In this document: piece by piece, positions 48,827 through 59,641 of the stretch
Layout: every line of letters starts with the position of its first letter
How positions within the stretch are numbered: position 1 is the stretch's first letter
Assembly (NCBI RefSeq): GCF_008831285.2
Contig: NC_045144.1
Coordinates: forward strand, 21,033,716-21,097,715
Origin: Nymphaea colorata
Lineage: Eukaryota > Streptophyta > Magnoliopsida > Nymphaeales > Nymphaeaceae
Length of the DNA: 64,000 nucleotides
Direction: 5' to 3'
Notes under the pieces: model-generated
Told to the model about the DNA's origin: nothing
The model's database searches: none
The model's input: only the letters and a program-made list of their open reading frames with translations
Program-made: the position numbers and the translations under genes

Positions 48827-49158
48827 CAACCTGTTGATGTATGGAAGTTGATCCATACTGGACACTCATTTGCGTTGGTATTGCTGTATTGAGGGGAATT
48901 TTTTCTTCCTGTAAGGGCATATGGGTCATTTTGTACAAATGCGGGTTTGCCCTAATCCTTATGTTTTGAGGATGACCGCCGTTGAGTGTGTTTGTTCTGT
49001 GTGTGTTCATAGAAAAGAGAATACAAGAGATTTGTGTGACCGTGGACGTAGGAGATTTTGCTCCGAACCACGTAAATCGTTGTCTTCTTCCTTGTTGCTT
49101 CTAACCCCCTCTTGAGAGTGCGAGAGGAGAGTTTATTATTGTTGTTCCTAACACAACC
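48827..49158. mobile_element. Solo LTR 2 with 5-bp target duplication CAACC
   Basis: LTR 48832-49153 begins TGTTGATGTATGGAAG and ends TTCCTAACA, flanked by CAACC at 48827-48831 and 49154-49158. It is the same family as 7282-7567 and carries an extra ~35 bp (GCGTTGGTATTGCTGTATTG) near 48873. Because its own duplication flanks it, it is not the LTR of the nearby gag relic. Confidence 0.93.
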
Positions 49159-50618
49159 CACCCATCTGATTTCAAATCCACACTTTTTACATTAATGTGT
49201 GGATTTGAAATCTATGTTATTGGTAGAAGCTGAAATCTACAGTTGATACAACTGTGTAGTTCAGCTATCACATATTTGAGATTACCTCAGATGTGGGATC
49301 CATGGGGAATCAAGCGCACCCTGTGGTGTAATGGACAGGACGTCATGTCTGTCTTGTCCTATTGGACAGTAATTAAACGACCTCTAAAAGTTCAAGAAGG
49401 GCCTTGTGGAGGTTGCGGTGCCTGTTGGAATCCGCCTCCGTTTAATCTCCTCTCCCACTCTTGGAACAAGAGTATCCTTAGAAAAGCATGTACAGAGTCG
49501 CTTGATGCTTAATTTTATAATCTGGACACTGGAAACATGCCTTGTTTTCTATTTTAGGTGCTCCCTCGAAGGGACGCCATGACGTTTAGGTAGGTTGAGA
49601 CTGGTAGCAGAGGAATTAATCCCTGGTTTTGGGAAAGGAAGTTTGAAAAGTTCATGACCATTTGCATCTCAAAGTCGCAACCACTTTTCCAGTGATGAAA
49701 CTTAATTTTCACCAACGTCAACTATTAGTCTTAGCCTTAAAGCTTGGGAGAATGATATGTTGTTTCAACTATAGTTACAAAAAAACGGGTTTTTTTTCTT
49801 CGAAAAACACTAAAAAGGAATGCAATAAATTAAATGACCGCTTATAACTCTTTTAAAAAGCATTTTAAAAAATGTTAAAAAACAAAAAAACACGTTTTTA
49901 ACGCTTTTTTTTACTTTTTTCAGTTTTTTAATGCCAAATAGATTTTTTTTTCATTTTTTTTATTTGTTGCAAATCTACTTATTTTTTTATGTTTGTATTA
50001 AAATTCTTAAAAATTTATCATATTTTTCTATTTTTTTCTCCTTTTTCAAGTTCGTCGTATTATACTCGATAAAAACCTTGTCATTTAAAACTCTGAGACG
50101 TTATTTACGACTCTTTCAACCAACATATATCACCAAGAATTCATTCTTGATGTGTGCCTGTCAATATACCTTCTAAATAAACAAGAAAAATCTTTAAAGT
50201 ATCTAGTTAGAAAATATCAATTACTTGCTTATTAGCATGCACATGCTTAATTTAAGTAATTCAAGTCATTTTCTTGAAAAACATTGGTTTTCTTTATTAG
50301 CATGTTTAGCATGCACATGCTTAAACAGCTCCCTGGCAGCCAGAATTGCCACCCTCTGCCGCTGTGGGTAGTGTATGTTGCTGAGTGCGAACGGTGAAGA
50401 AATTTTACAACGAAAAGAAAATGGGTTTTCCGCCCAAAAGCCATTGCCTTATGGCTTTGTTGCAAAATGGTATTTGAATTTGTGTGGGTTTGCAAATTAG
50501 TACCAATCTTCATATTCTTCTTTAATCTAGCTGTCTTCCCCTCGGATTTTTTTTGTTTCAATTAAATTGTTGTATAGTGATTGGGTGTGAACGGCGACTG
50601 TGCAAGATATACATTGTT
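49159..50618. other. Intergenic DNA, no supported gene
   Basis: Near 49310 a GTGGTGTAATGGACAGGACG stretch resembles the 5-prime half of a tRNA, but no B box or acceptor stem follows. 49780-50110 is very T-rich. The minus ORF 50247-50561 has no recognisable motif, although it lies downstream of the mirrored A promoter. Confidence 0.4.
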
Positions 50619-51198
50619 AATGAACGCACATATATGTGTATATAGCAAGCGGCACAGAGCGGAAGTCTAGAGGCATATTGTTCGAGTTTATTTCCATTTA
50701 AAGATGAGTTAAAAACTTTATTGTAACTGCCCATGCCTGCCTATATGTAATTAGAAAATTTGAACTGACTAGCTTGAATTGTTCGGACAACCATGCTCAT
50801 TTAAAAAAAAAAAAAAAAAAAAAAAAAGATGAACCAAAGATTAGCTTAAGCAATAGATACACGTATCTTAAATCCAAAGCCATTCAGCTCAACCAGTTGC
50901 GGGTCAGCAGAAGATGGGTGGGCAGATGATCAGTGCATAGACGGTTTTGGATTTAAGATTTCTGCTGAATGGCTTTGGATTTAAGATACGTGTATCTATG
51001 GTTCATCTTTTTTTTTTTTTTTAAATGAGCATGGTTGTCCGAACAATTCAAGCTAGTCAGTTCAAACTTTCTAATTACATATATGGGTAGTTACAATAAA
51101 GTTTTTAATTCATCTTTAAATGGAGATAAACCCGAACAATATGCCTCTAGACTTCCACTCTGTGCCGCTTGCTATATATACATATATGTGCGTTCATT
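50619..51198. repeat. Long foldback containing a mirrored subfamily A promoter
   Basis: Left arm 50619-50888 and right arm 50964-51198 are reverse complements with few mismatches; the left arm has a longer A tract and a 17-base insertion near the loop. The loop is about 75 bp. Outer parts of the arms are subfamily A upstream sequence (GGCATATTGTTCG, GCGGCACAGAG, TATATA); inner parts are a piece of the intergenic module seen at 41.5, 53.4 and 57.5 kb. The right arm is the promoter region of the A5 gene. The left arm is an orphan promoter facing left. Confidence 0.88.
51173..51180 (+). promoter_or_regulatory. TATA-box candidate of A5
   Basis: TATATATA follows TGTGCCGCTTGC, about 50 bp before the A5 start codon and inside the foldback arm. 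The leader is shorter than in A2/A3 because the small direct repeat is absent. The mirror copy is at about 50636-50645. Confidence 0.5.
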
Positions 51199-51228
51199 TT
51201 TCTCATAAGGAAAGGAAGAAGAAGAAGT

Positions 51229-51855
51229 ATGACAGAAAAGAGGAAAGTGACGCTGAGGCTGGTGGTAGAGCTGTATGACGAGCAGAGACGGGAAGAGCAA
51301 GACGGAATAAGGATGTTTGTGCTCTCACGGGCAGAGACTCATCGTATCCCCATATACTATTGCTGCTTTGACACGGTAGATTCCATTTGGGATCACATCG
51401 GATGGCGACTGTGCGCCGGCAGGTCGACTGCAACTGCTGCACACATTCAGAGCCATGCGTCGGATCTGTGCGGCAGCATCCAAGAAGCGGTTCGCATCCG
51501 TGGCCGGCATATTCCAGACGGTGAGCCCATCCAGCTTTCCTTCACTGTGCAGCTCTCCCAGGTTTCGCCCGGCCAGGATGCCGGTGAGGGTCTGGGATCG
51601 TCCGAGCCCACTAGGACGGTTCCAGCATCGAAGTCGTCGGTGCAGTCGTTGAAGAGAAAGAGAGCGGCCATGGATGAAAATGGCGATGATTCTTTAGCAA
51701 AGAAGGTCTGTATCATCTGCCAGGACGAGTTCGGCAAGGAAGGGAGCTTGGCCGCCATGCCCTGCGACCACGAGTTCCATGAGAAATGCATCGTTGGTTG
51801 GCTCGAACGAGCCCACTCCTGTCCGCTCTGTAGGTTCCGGTTGCCGACCGATTGA
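51229..51855 (+). CDS. RING-H2 finger protein, subfamily A (copy A5)
   Basis: A complete 208-residue ORF from the ATG at 51229 (GAAGAAGAAGT leader). An upstream in-frame extension runs into the TATA region and is rejected, since the protein from 51229 has exactly the length of A2 and A3. It is collinear with A2 without gaps, with about two dozen substitutions (MTEKRKVTLR start, LSRAETHRIPIYY, DENGDDSLAKKVCIIC). All RING-H2 ligands C161 to C201 are present, as is the LKRKR patch at 141-145. This is a predicted E3 ubiquitin ligase. Directly upstream lies the promoter foldback (50619-51198), which is unique to this copy. Confidence 0.88.
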   Translation: MTEKRKVTLRLVVELYDEQRREEQDGIRMFVLSRAETHRIPIYYCCFDTVDSIWDHIGWRLCAGRSTATAAHIQSHASDLCGSIQEAVRIRGRHIPDGEPIQLSFTVQLSQVSPGQDAGEGLGSSEPTRTVPASKSSVQSLKRKRAAMDENGDDSLAKKVCIICQDEFGKEGSLAAMPCDHEFHEKCIVGWLERAHSCPLCRFRLPTD

Positions 51856-52700
51856 TGCACTCACCAATGTATTTAGGTTATACCCATGTTCATTGGGCTC
51901 ATGACCTACTTTTTTTCATATATGAATCATTGATTCATCTGATGTATGAAAGTTTTAATTTCAGGAACCTTATTCTATATGCAGGTTTTTCAAGTAATAC
52001 AATTTTTTTGCCTGGAAATCCATTATAAATGCTTGTTTGTTCATGGTGGATCTTAGACATTAATTATACATAGAAGCTGGAAAATTAAAGAAAGACTCGG
52101 TTCTGGCCGGGATCCATGGATTGGAACCTGAAGATTCATTTACATTTGCTGCAAACACAACGGTGGAAATTTAAACTCACCTGCAAATGGTTTCAACACG
52201 TCTTTTGATGCGCAGCTAATTACATGTAACAAGGATTCAAAATGAATCAGTTTAGATTTTTCCAATCCATCTAACAAATCAAAATGAATCCGCCTTGTAT
52301 ATTTTCAAGTCGATTCTTGCTTGTAGGGTTTGCGCTCATGTGTTTACTGGCAAAAAGCTCATGATTGTTGGCTTGACAGAGACAAACTAAACTGTCATCC
52401 CGTGGATCTTAATTACAGAGTGTGCTGATAAACCACTTCTGCCATTGATAACTTTCTCATGGTTAATCTTGAATTTAACTTAATGTAAATCAAAGTGATC
52501 ACTACTGGACTTTTGTTTTATAGTAATTGAAAATATGATTTCATGGTGATGTATATATTTTTTTTATATACCTTTGATCTTGTGAATGGTATAAAAATGA
52601 AGCCATTACTGATGCCGATGCTTGCAGCAGTATGTGTGCGCAGGGCGTTTGAGATTACAAAAAAACAGTTCTGTGGGAATTTAACTAAGAAAGCACCACT
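51856..52700 (+). repeat. Subfamily A 3-prime flank following A5
   Basis: Collinear with 21576-22420 but more diverged; includes the AGTGATCACT repeat at 52494-52503. Similarity ends near 52690. No B gene follows, unlike in units R1, R3 and R4. Confidence 0.75.
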
Positions 52701-52734
52701 TTATCTATAACTTTGTAAAATAAGTGAGCAATAA

Positions 52735-54130
52735 TAAAACCTCAACCCCATCAAGGTTTGAATTCATAAAAAATTGATTTTATATATATATATATAATCA
52801 AGTTCTCGTTAATCCATCCAGTGGCGTAGCTACATATAGGCAGGCATGGGCTGTTACCCACGCTAGCAACAAATTTTTTTATTTATTTTTTCATATTTAC
52901 GTATAGATTTCTTACAATTATTTAATTATTTATATATGTTGTGTCCTTTTAAAAATGATAATTTCTATAACAGTGCTCTATAACCAGAAATTTATGGCTC
53001 TGCCAATGAATCCATCCCGCTTCTTGCTCTTAGTGCTTTTGATTTATTGGTACTCTTCAATTTACTTCTTTCTCATAGATTTTTCATATAAGTATTTTAA
53101 TGATGCTGTTCTTCTCACTTTAGAATATTGTGGTGCCCACAAATGAAGCATGCAACTACCGAGTCTAAATTTATTTTTACATTTTCTAATTTAAATGTTG
53201 AACTGTGTGATTAAAATAGGTAAGCAAATTTTCCTAGTGCTCCGGATTTCCATATTTCACAGCATATGAAAACTTGTTAAATGAATGTAAGACCATATTT
53301 TTAGGGCAAAAAAAAAAAATCGAGTCTTGAAATTTGTTAAATGAACTATGTTAAATGCAAGTGTACCGTAAATGCAACTCTCTACCAACTAAAAGTTTCA
53401 CACATTCACTAGTACACAAACACTTTCATTTAATTAGAAAATTTGAACTGACTAGCTTTAATGTTTGAATTGTTCGGACAACCATGCTCAACTTTTGATT
53501 TACAAACACATGTTTAACTTTTGGAATATTAATATTTTCCACAATTGTTAAGGAAATAAATTGGGTGTCAACATATTTAATTTGAATCAGATACATGATT
53601 AACCATATCTATTTTTTTAGATATTCACATATTTCGATTCCAACTCAAATTCAAATATGAATACAGAAAAGTCATATCTGAATTCCAATATGAAATCTGA
53701 CTTCACAATATAAATGTGATATGAATCTAATTTTTACATAAGTATTTGAATCTGAATCCAAATTTGGCCGATTTTCAAAATGCAAGAGCATTAGATATAG
53801 GATATTTGTTCAAAAAAAAAAATGTTCCGAGTCTGCATCTGAATCCGAGCAATCATGTATAGCTGAATCTGAATCTGACTGGATATCATTTCTTAAATCC
53901 AAATCCAGATCCGATCTGATTTCTTAATCAGATATTCAATTTTTTTTTTTATATCTGATTTTTTTGGAAATGGTTTGGTCGAATATATATGATCCAAACC
54001 GATTATTTTGACGTCCTTAGAAATAATTGAAAAAGAGCAACTGTAGTAATGACATGCAGGGAAACCATTGAATAGTACTTAGTAAAAATGATGGAATTAT
54101 TATAATTTCTCATATTTATCTCTGTTTTCA
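52735..54130 (-). repeat. Inverted copy of intergenic modules, including repeat Z2
   Basis: 52735-52800 is the reverse complement of the GATGGGGTTGAGG segment of the PP2A upstream module. 53150-53560 is the reverse complement of 41480-41780 and 57400-57660. 53565-54020 is a GGATTCGGAT-type repeat (Z2) in inverse orientation to Z1. Near 52820 is a GTGGCGTAGCTACATATAGG repeat start. No gene was found. Confidence 0.6.
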
Positions 54131-54516
54131 TTGGTGGAGAGAGAGAGAGAACCGCTTTGGATTAAAATCGATATCAAGTTCTATGCTTTTAGCCATCCGA
54201 AAAGGGCCAATATTCTTCAACCTATGGTATACTACAATATTGTACTGTCATGATCAATGATCTTCATTTTCTTCTCGAGTTTTTTGAGTGCTAATATCAC
54301 TTGATGAAGAATTAACTTCACTAGCAAAATTAATCACAACTCACAAGCGCTATTTTCAAATGCCATAACCGGACTGCAAAAATAGAAATAAAATTGAAGA
54401 TCGAATACGTCAATATCCTATAAAGAGTGGACCTACATGAAAATAAAATGGCTGATATAGGACACGAGGACCATTCAAAGCCCGAACTTGAGAGAGGGAG
54501 AGGGAGATGGGAGATG

Positions 54517-54985
54517 GGCTTCTTGGCGAGTAAGGAGGGCTCTTTCTTCCTTCAGGTATGTATGGATAAAAATTTAATATTTGATTAAAAAATCGGATCG
54601 GATTCAGATTTAATAAATAACATTCGATCGGATTCAGATTCGGATTCGGATATACATGAATATCGGATACGGATTCGGATCGGATTCAATTTTAGACAAA
54701 TATCTTCTATCTAATACTTGAAAAATGGCAAAATCCGGTTCAAAATTCGGATTCGAATTTGGATTCGGATATAAATATAAAAATCGGATTCGGATTGTAA
54801 AATCGGATTTCGGATTCGGATATGACTTTACTTTATCTGAATTCGAATCCAAATCTGAATCCGAATATATGAATGTCCGAAAAAACGGATATGGTTGAAG
54901 ATGTATCTGATCCGTTGACATCCCTATTCATGAGTCCAAGCACGAAGCAGCTCGTCTCGCTCGGAGACTCCTCCCTCCTCCTTCT
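54517..54985 (+). pseudogene. Transposon-split copy of the SKEGSFF exon (module P3)
   Basis: 54515-54556 reads MGFLASKEGSFFLQ; the frame resumes at about 54932 with ESKHEAARLARRL. Between them lies a GGATTCGGAT-rich element (54556-54928). This is the same exon as at 11.5 and 38.8 kb and shows the likely original start MGFLASKEG. The sequence diverges soon after LPPPSP, so the 3-prime part is lost as well. Confidence 0.65.
54556..54928. mobile_element. GGATTCGGAT-rich element (Z3) inserted in exon copy P3
   Basis: The right end CCGTTGACATCCCTA is the complement of a TAGGGATGTCAACGG terminus. The flanks TTCAGGTA (left) and TTCATGAG (right) approximate the undisturbed exon sequence TTCAGGAG, consistent with an aged 8-bp hAT-type target duplication. 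It lacks coding capacity. Confidence 0.6.
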
Positions 54986-55185
54986 CCCGTGTATTTAGAA
55001 TCAAAGGAATTAGTGGAACTGCCGCGGAGTTCAGCGTTAGTGATCACTACTGGATTTTTGTTTTATGGTAATTAAAAATGTGATTTTATGGTAATATATT
55101 TCCTTTTATAACAGTAACAATAACAATAATTTTTAGATGTTTGGCAAGCAGCCAAAGGTGCTTGTCACTTGGGTCATATTCAACT

Positions 55186-55186
55186 C

Positions 55187-55252
<66 letters not shown>

Positions 55253-55277
55253 ATATATATATATATATATATATATT
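55186..55277. repeat. (TA)n then (TTTA)n microsatellite
   Basis: Nearly pure TA of about 90 bp, followed by TTTATTTATTTATTTA to about 55300. It sits inside module P3; the ORF across it is an artefact. Confidence 0.95.
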
Positions 55278-55299
55278 TATTTATTTATTTATTTATTTA

Positions 55300-56949
55300 A
55301 ATTTGAAGTTTAAATTTAAATTTAAAAAATCTAAATTTACGAGCCAAGTCGAGCTTAATTGTTATAACTTGAAACTTGACTCGTTTATAGCTCTAGTTTT
55401 AATGCAGGCTCAAGCTGGACTTGTTTATAAATGTGGAAGTTCGGGTATTTTATGTTAAAAGAAATGTTCTTTTCAGTCCTTTTAAACTTTTTTCTCTTTT
55501 TTATTACATAAAGTTTTCTTTTTCTATTAACGAGGAACATTTGAGACATTAAGCATTACAAAATAAATAAAATTGTGCACCAGCTGACCCGAGCAAACTG
55601 TATTTGAGGAAGCAGCTTTGTGCTTTTTTCCCAAAGCCTCTAGTAGTGAAAGGGCGGAGGTTATGGTGCATGCCCAAGTGAAGTCCGAAGTCTCTCCCTT
55701 CCGCCTAGCCTTTATGCTGCTAAAAGATTATGATGGAGAGATTTGAACCTTGGTTTCCCCATCAAATTGTTTGCGCACTCACCATAATTTCTTGTTATTA
55801 TTAATTTTTTATTACATTGTATAAACAACAACTCTGCTTTATTATTCAAGGAATGGAGGAGGTAAATAAGAATAGTTCTAGTGTCACTTGAAAATTTAAA
55901 ATTTATTACTAATGCACCTTACCTATAAATTTCTGGTTCAGCTCGGGTAGTCAATATAGTAATAAATTTTTCATACATATTTCTTGTGGATGGTATATAT
56001 AAAATGAAGCATATTTTATGGTAATAATTTTTAGTACAAATTGGTGAACAATCTGAAGATATCTAAACATCAAGTAAATATAATAAAATATTTATGATTA
56101 ATGAACGCAATTACCAAGTAATAACTAATAAACAACGTACACTAGATTCATTTGTTTAAAAAAAAACTTAATTCATGTCTTAATTAGGAATACTGTGTAA
56201 GAGTTATAATTGGTGCAGAAAAACAGTCTAGAATTGGATGATCCGAAATGACTCAAAACAATTAAATTGATCCGCCCAATCCAGAACCCAATCCTCTAAG
56301 ACCTCTAGGACTCGGTGCTTTTGGGTCAGTACCTAAATGGCCCAGTTTGACAGCGATCTGACTCGGGACGTAATTCCTATATATATATATATATATAATG
56401 GATTCGTGATACACTCGTCAACTGAAGTGTCACATTATGATTGTTTGAAGTTCAGATGAGTAACACCAACAATAATCAAACTAATAATCAAACTCTCACC
56501 GACCAGTTATGATCAAGATGGTGACTATTTTTTGCCATATATAGATTGAAATTGACTCGGGAATTACTACCCTAGTCCATCAAACTGGGCCATTTAGGTA
56601 CTGAACCAAAAGCATCAAGTCCTAGAGGTGTTAAAGGATTTGGTTCTGGATTGGCCGGATCAACTTAATTGTTTTGAGTCGGCTCAGATGGTCCAAATTT
56701 AGATTGTTTAATTATTAATTCCTAATTCAATAGTAAATAACTCAAACTTGCAATTTAGCTGTAAAAAAAGGTTCAAGGGAAAAATTTTTTGCCGTGTCAC
56801 TGTTCTCTCTCTCTCTCAATACGAAAACAGGGATAAATATGAGAAATAATAAGATTTAAGACTAATAATTCCATCATTTTTACTAAGTGCTATTTAATGG
56901 TTTCCCTGCATGTCATTACTGCAATAGCACTTTATCAATTATTTATAAG
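55300..56949. other. Third copy of intergenic module S, no gene
   Basis: 55450-55990 matches 39840-40400, with the SINE-like GGTTCAAATCTC segment on the minus strand at 55655-55790. 56230-56390 is the reverse complement of 32630-32790, and 56560-56700 repeats that region in direct orientation, so these two segments face each other. 56700-56945 matches 40510-41030. Confidence 0.55.
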
Positions 56950-57405
56950 GATGTCAAAATATTCTATTTGGATCAGATATACGACCAAACCGTTTCGAAG
57001 AAGTCAGGTATGAAAAGAAAAAATCGTATTAAGAAATCAGAGAGATTTGGATTTGGATCTAAGAAATGACATCCATTCAAAAATTTGGATTCGGATATAC
57101 ATAAGTATCTGATGAGATTCAGATATGGACTCGAATTAGATTTATTTTTAGAACAAATATCCTATATCTAATGCTCTTAATCGGCCTAATTCAGTTCAAA
57201 ATTTGGATTCAGATTTGGATATGCATGTAAAAATCAGATTTGGATTGGATTCTGACTGTGAAATTGGATTTCAGATTTGAATTTGGATATGACTTTTATT
57301 TATTCGTATTTGAATATGAATTCGAATCCAAATATGTGAATATCTAAAAAAATAGATATGGTTGAGGATGTATCTAGTTCAAATTTGATACGCTAACACC
57401 CAATT
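56950..57405. mobile_element. GGATTCGGAT-rich MITE-like repeat (Z4)
   Basis: Same orientation and position within the module as Z1 at 41033-41485, so it was duplicated with the module and did not insert independently. Confidence 0.55.
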
Positions 57406-57764
57406 TATTTCCTTAACAATTCTGGAAAAATATAATATTCCAAAAGTTAAGCATGTGTTTGTAAATCAAAAGTTGAGCATGGTTGTCCAAACAATTCAAA
57501 CATTAAAGCTAGTCGGTTCAAATTTTCTAATTAAATGAAAATGTTTGTGTACTAGTGAATGTGTGAAACTTTTAGTTGGTAGAAGTTTCATTTAAAGCAC
57601 GCTTGCATTTAACATAGTTCTTTGTATCATGTTTCAATTTTTTTTTTCCTAAAAATATGATCTTACATTCATTTATCAAGTTTACATATGCTCTAAAATA
57701 TGCAAATCCGCAGCACTTGGAAAATTTGCTTACCTATTTTAATCACTCAGTTCAATATGTCACC

Positions 57765-58060
57765 AGAGTGTGGGTTGCGGGTGCCGGAATGTCACATCCT
57801 AAAAAATTTAGGTGTAGCAGTGCGGTTAGGATATTTTATTATTATTATTATTTTTAATTTATTATATATATAAAAGAATAAACATGTATATATTATTATT
57901 TCAATTTAGTTATTAATATATATAACATACTTCAATAATTATATTGCATAGAAAAATATCAAAACAACATATATTATGCATTTTTAACTGGGTTCGGGTG
58001 TGAGTCGGAGTCGCACCCATGTCTGGTGCGCAATGCAACTCGGGTGCAGCAGTAAATTAG
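57765..58060. mobile_element. Degraded GGTGCGGGTGC-type repeat (G2)
   Basis: Left end GGGTTGCGGGTGCCGG, an (ATT)n tract near 57836-57855, and right end TCGCACCCATG / ACTCGGGTGCAGC. It has the same structure as G1. It splits module sequence that is continuous at 41.8 kb (CAGTTCAA / CCATCATTGG), so it inserted after the modules were duplicated. Confidence 0.5.
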
Positions 58061-58261
58061 AAGAGTTCAGTGACTTCAACCATCATTGGATCACATTTAA
58101 ATTACAAAATGTAGAAAATAAATTTCGACTCGGTAGTTTCATGCTTTCATTTGTCGACACCATAATAGGAAGGACAGCAGCACTTAAAATACTTATATAA
58201 GAAATCCATGAGAAGGAAGTAAATGAAAGAGTACTCATAAATCAAAAGCATTAAGAGTAAG

Positions 58262-58880
58262 AAGCGAGATGGATTATATATCGTGATCAATTTTTTGTGA
58301 ATTCAAACCTCGATGGGGTTGAGGTTTTATTATTACTCATATGCTTCACCCGGAAATACTTGATTAATAGGTTTTATACTTTGACACATTAACAAAGTAG
58401 GAAAAAACTCGCACTGAAATGTTGAGATTTAAATTACGTTAAACATATAATTTATTATAGATTATAAATCACCTAAAATAACACAGCCATCTAATTGAAG
58501 TCATTCATAATTAAGAAAAAAACAAAGAAAAAATGTATAAATTAATATTAAATGATAAAAATGTCAATCGCTTTTTTGTTATTATTTTTCTTTTAACTAT
58601 TATCATGTTGGATTGAACAGCTCTCATTCTAGAGTTGGGTGGCTTTCTCTCTCTAAGGAAATGATAACTTAGTTGTAACTCATCTAATCATTTAGTTAAG
58701 GTTGTTTATCTAAAGTAGATTGATTGAGACAAAAACCATGAGAAAAGATATGAAGTAATATTATATGAAAAAAATACTAATCACCTTGTTCTTTTTATTT
58801 TTTCTTTAACTGTTCATTGTGATGAATTAAATGGTTTGTTAAATGTTTGGGTGACATTAAAAACATTAAAATCGTTATTC

Positions 58881-58912
<32 letters not shown>

Positions 58913-59641
58913 ATGTATGGACAAAAGCATGTATGCAAGAGAAACAAACTCAAAGCGTCTGAAAAACATTGAAACGGGAGAGCAAATATCCTGTTGCAAT
59001 TTTCTTCTCTTGAGTAAAAAGAAAAAGTTTCCTGCTTCCGAAACGCGCCCTTGGACAGGCAAAAACTTCGTAAAACTTCAAAGTGCTGGGCTCCAAGTGT
59101 AACCCCAATCTCCCTCAACAACAAGCCCTCCCGGCCGTCTTCTGCCACCTTTACTCAACCAAGAGCGACAATGGCAGCGCCCTAAAAAGGAGGGGCAGCA
59201 GCAGGCCTCTCCTTGACTCGTTGGTCTACCCGGTTGGAGGCTGTCGAGTGCTGACGCCATGGGTATCCGCTCTCACTATATTTTCTGCCCACTCTCTTGA
59301 TAATCACTGGTTGCATGACGCCCTTGTGCTGCCCTGTTCTCTCTTTCTTCCTCTTTGGTTTGTGTTTTTGCTTTATATGTCTTCTGAGGTCTGTGGGTGA
59401 TGCACGCCTCAGTACCTGATGGGTCTGTTCTTGGAGAGGTTGCAGGGAGAGGGAGGGAAAGAGGGTTCACTCCTTGTTTGTGTTTGATGGGAATTGTAGT
59501 AGTCGCCATTGCTGCTGCTGCTGCTGATGGCCCAACCTCGGACCATCTGCTCAGCCTTCTTTCCAGGTCGCCGTCTTGTCTCTGAAGTTGTGTGAGCCAG
59601 CCTCGAGGTTTTGGTATCTTGGTCCGATCTCTGTCTTCAAC
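58262..59641 (+). promoter_or_regulatory. Upstream region and leader of the PP2A B-prime gene (module Q3)
   Basis: Precedes the PP2A start codon at 59642. A TA tract at 58885-58912 may contain or replace the TATA box. 59000-59470 is GC-richer and leader-like, with several CAG/GT sites that could bound a 5-prime UTR intron, which cannot be decided here. The part to 59470 recurs at 11850-12925, and the distal part at 41800-42695. Confidence 0.6.

Noticed and set aside
49305-49425. tRNA-like start (GTGGTGTAATGGACAGG)
   Set aside because: No matching acceptor stem, anticodon arm or B box could be found downstream.
51169-51228. N-terminal extension of A5 (20 extra residues)
   Set aside because: It overlaps the TATA candidate and lacks counterparts in A2 and A3, which begin at the ATG equivalent to 51229.
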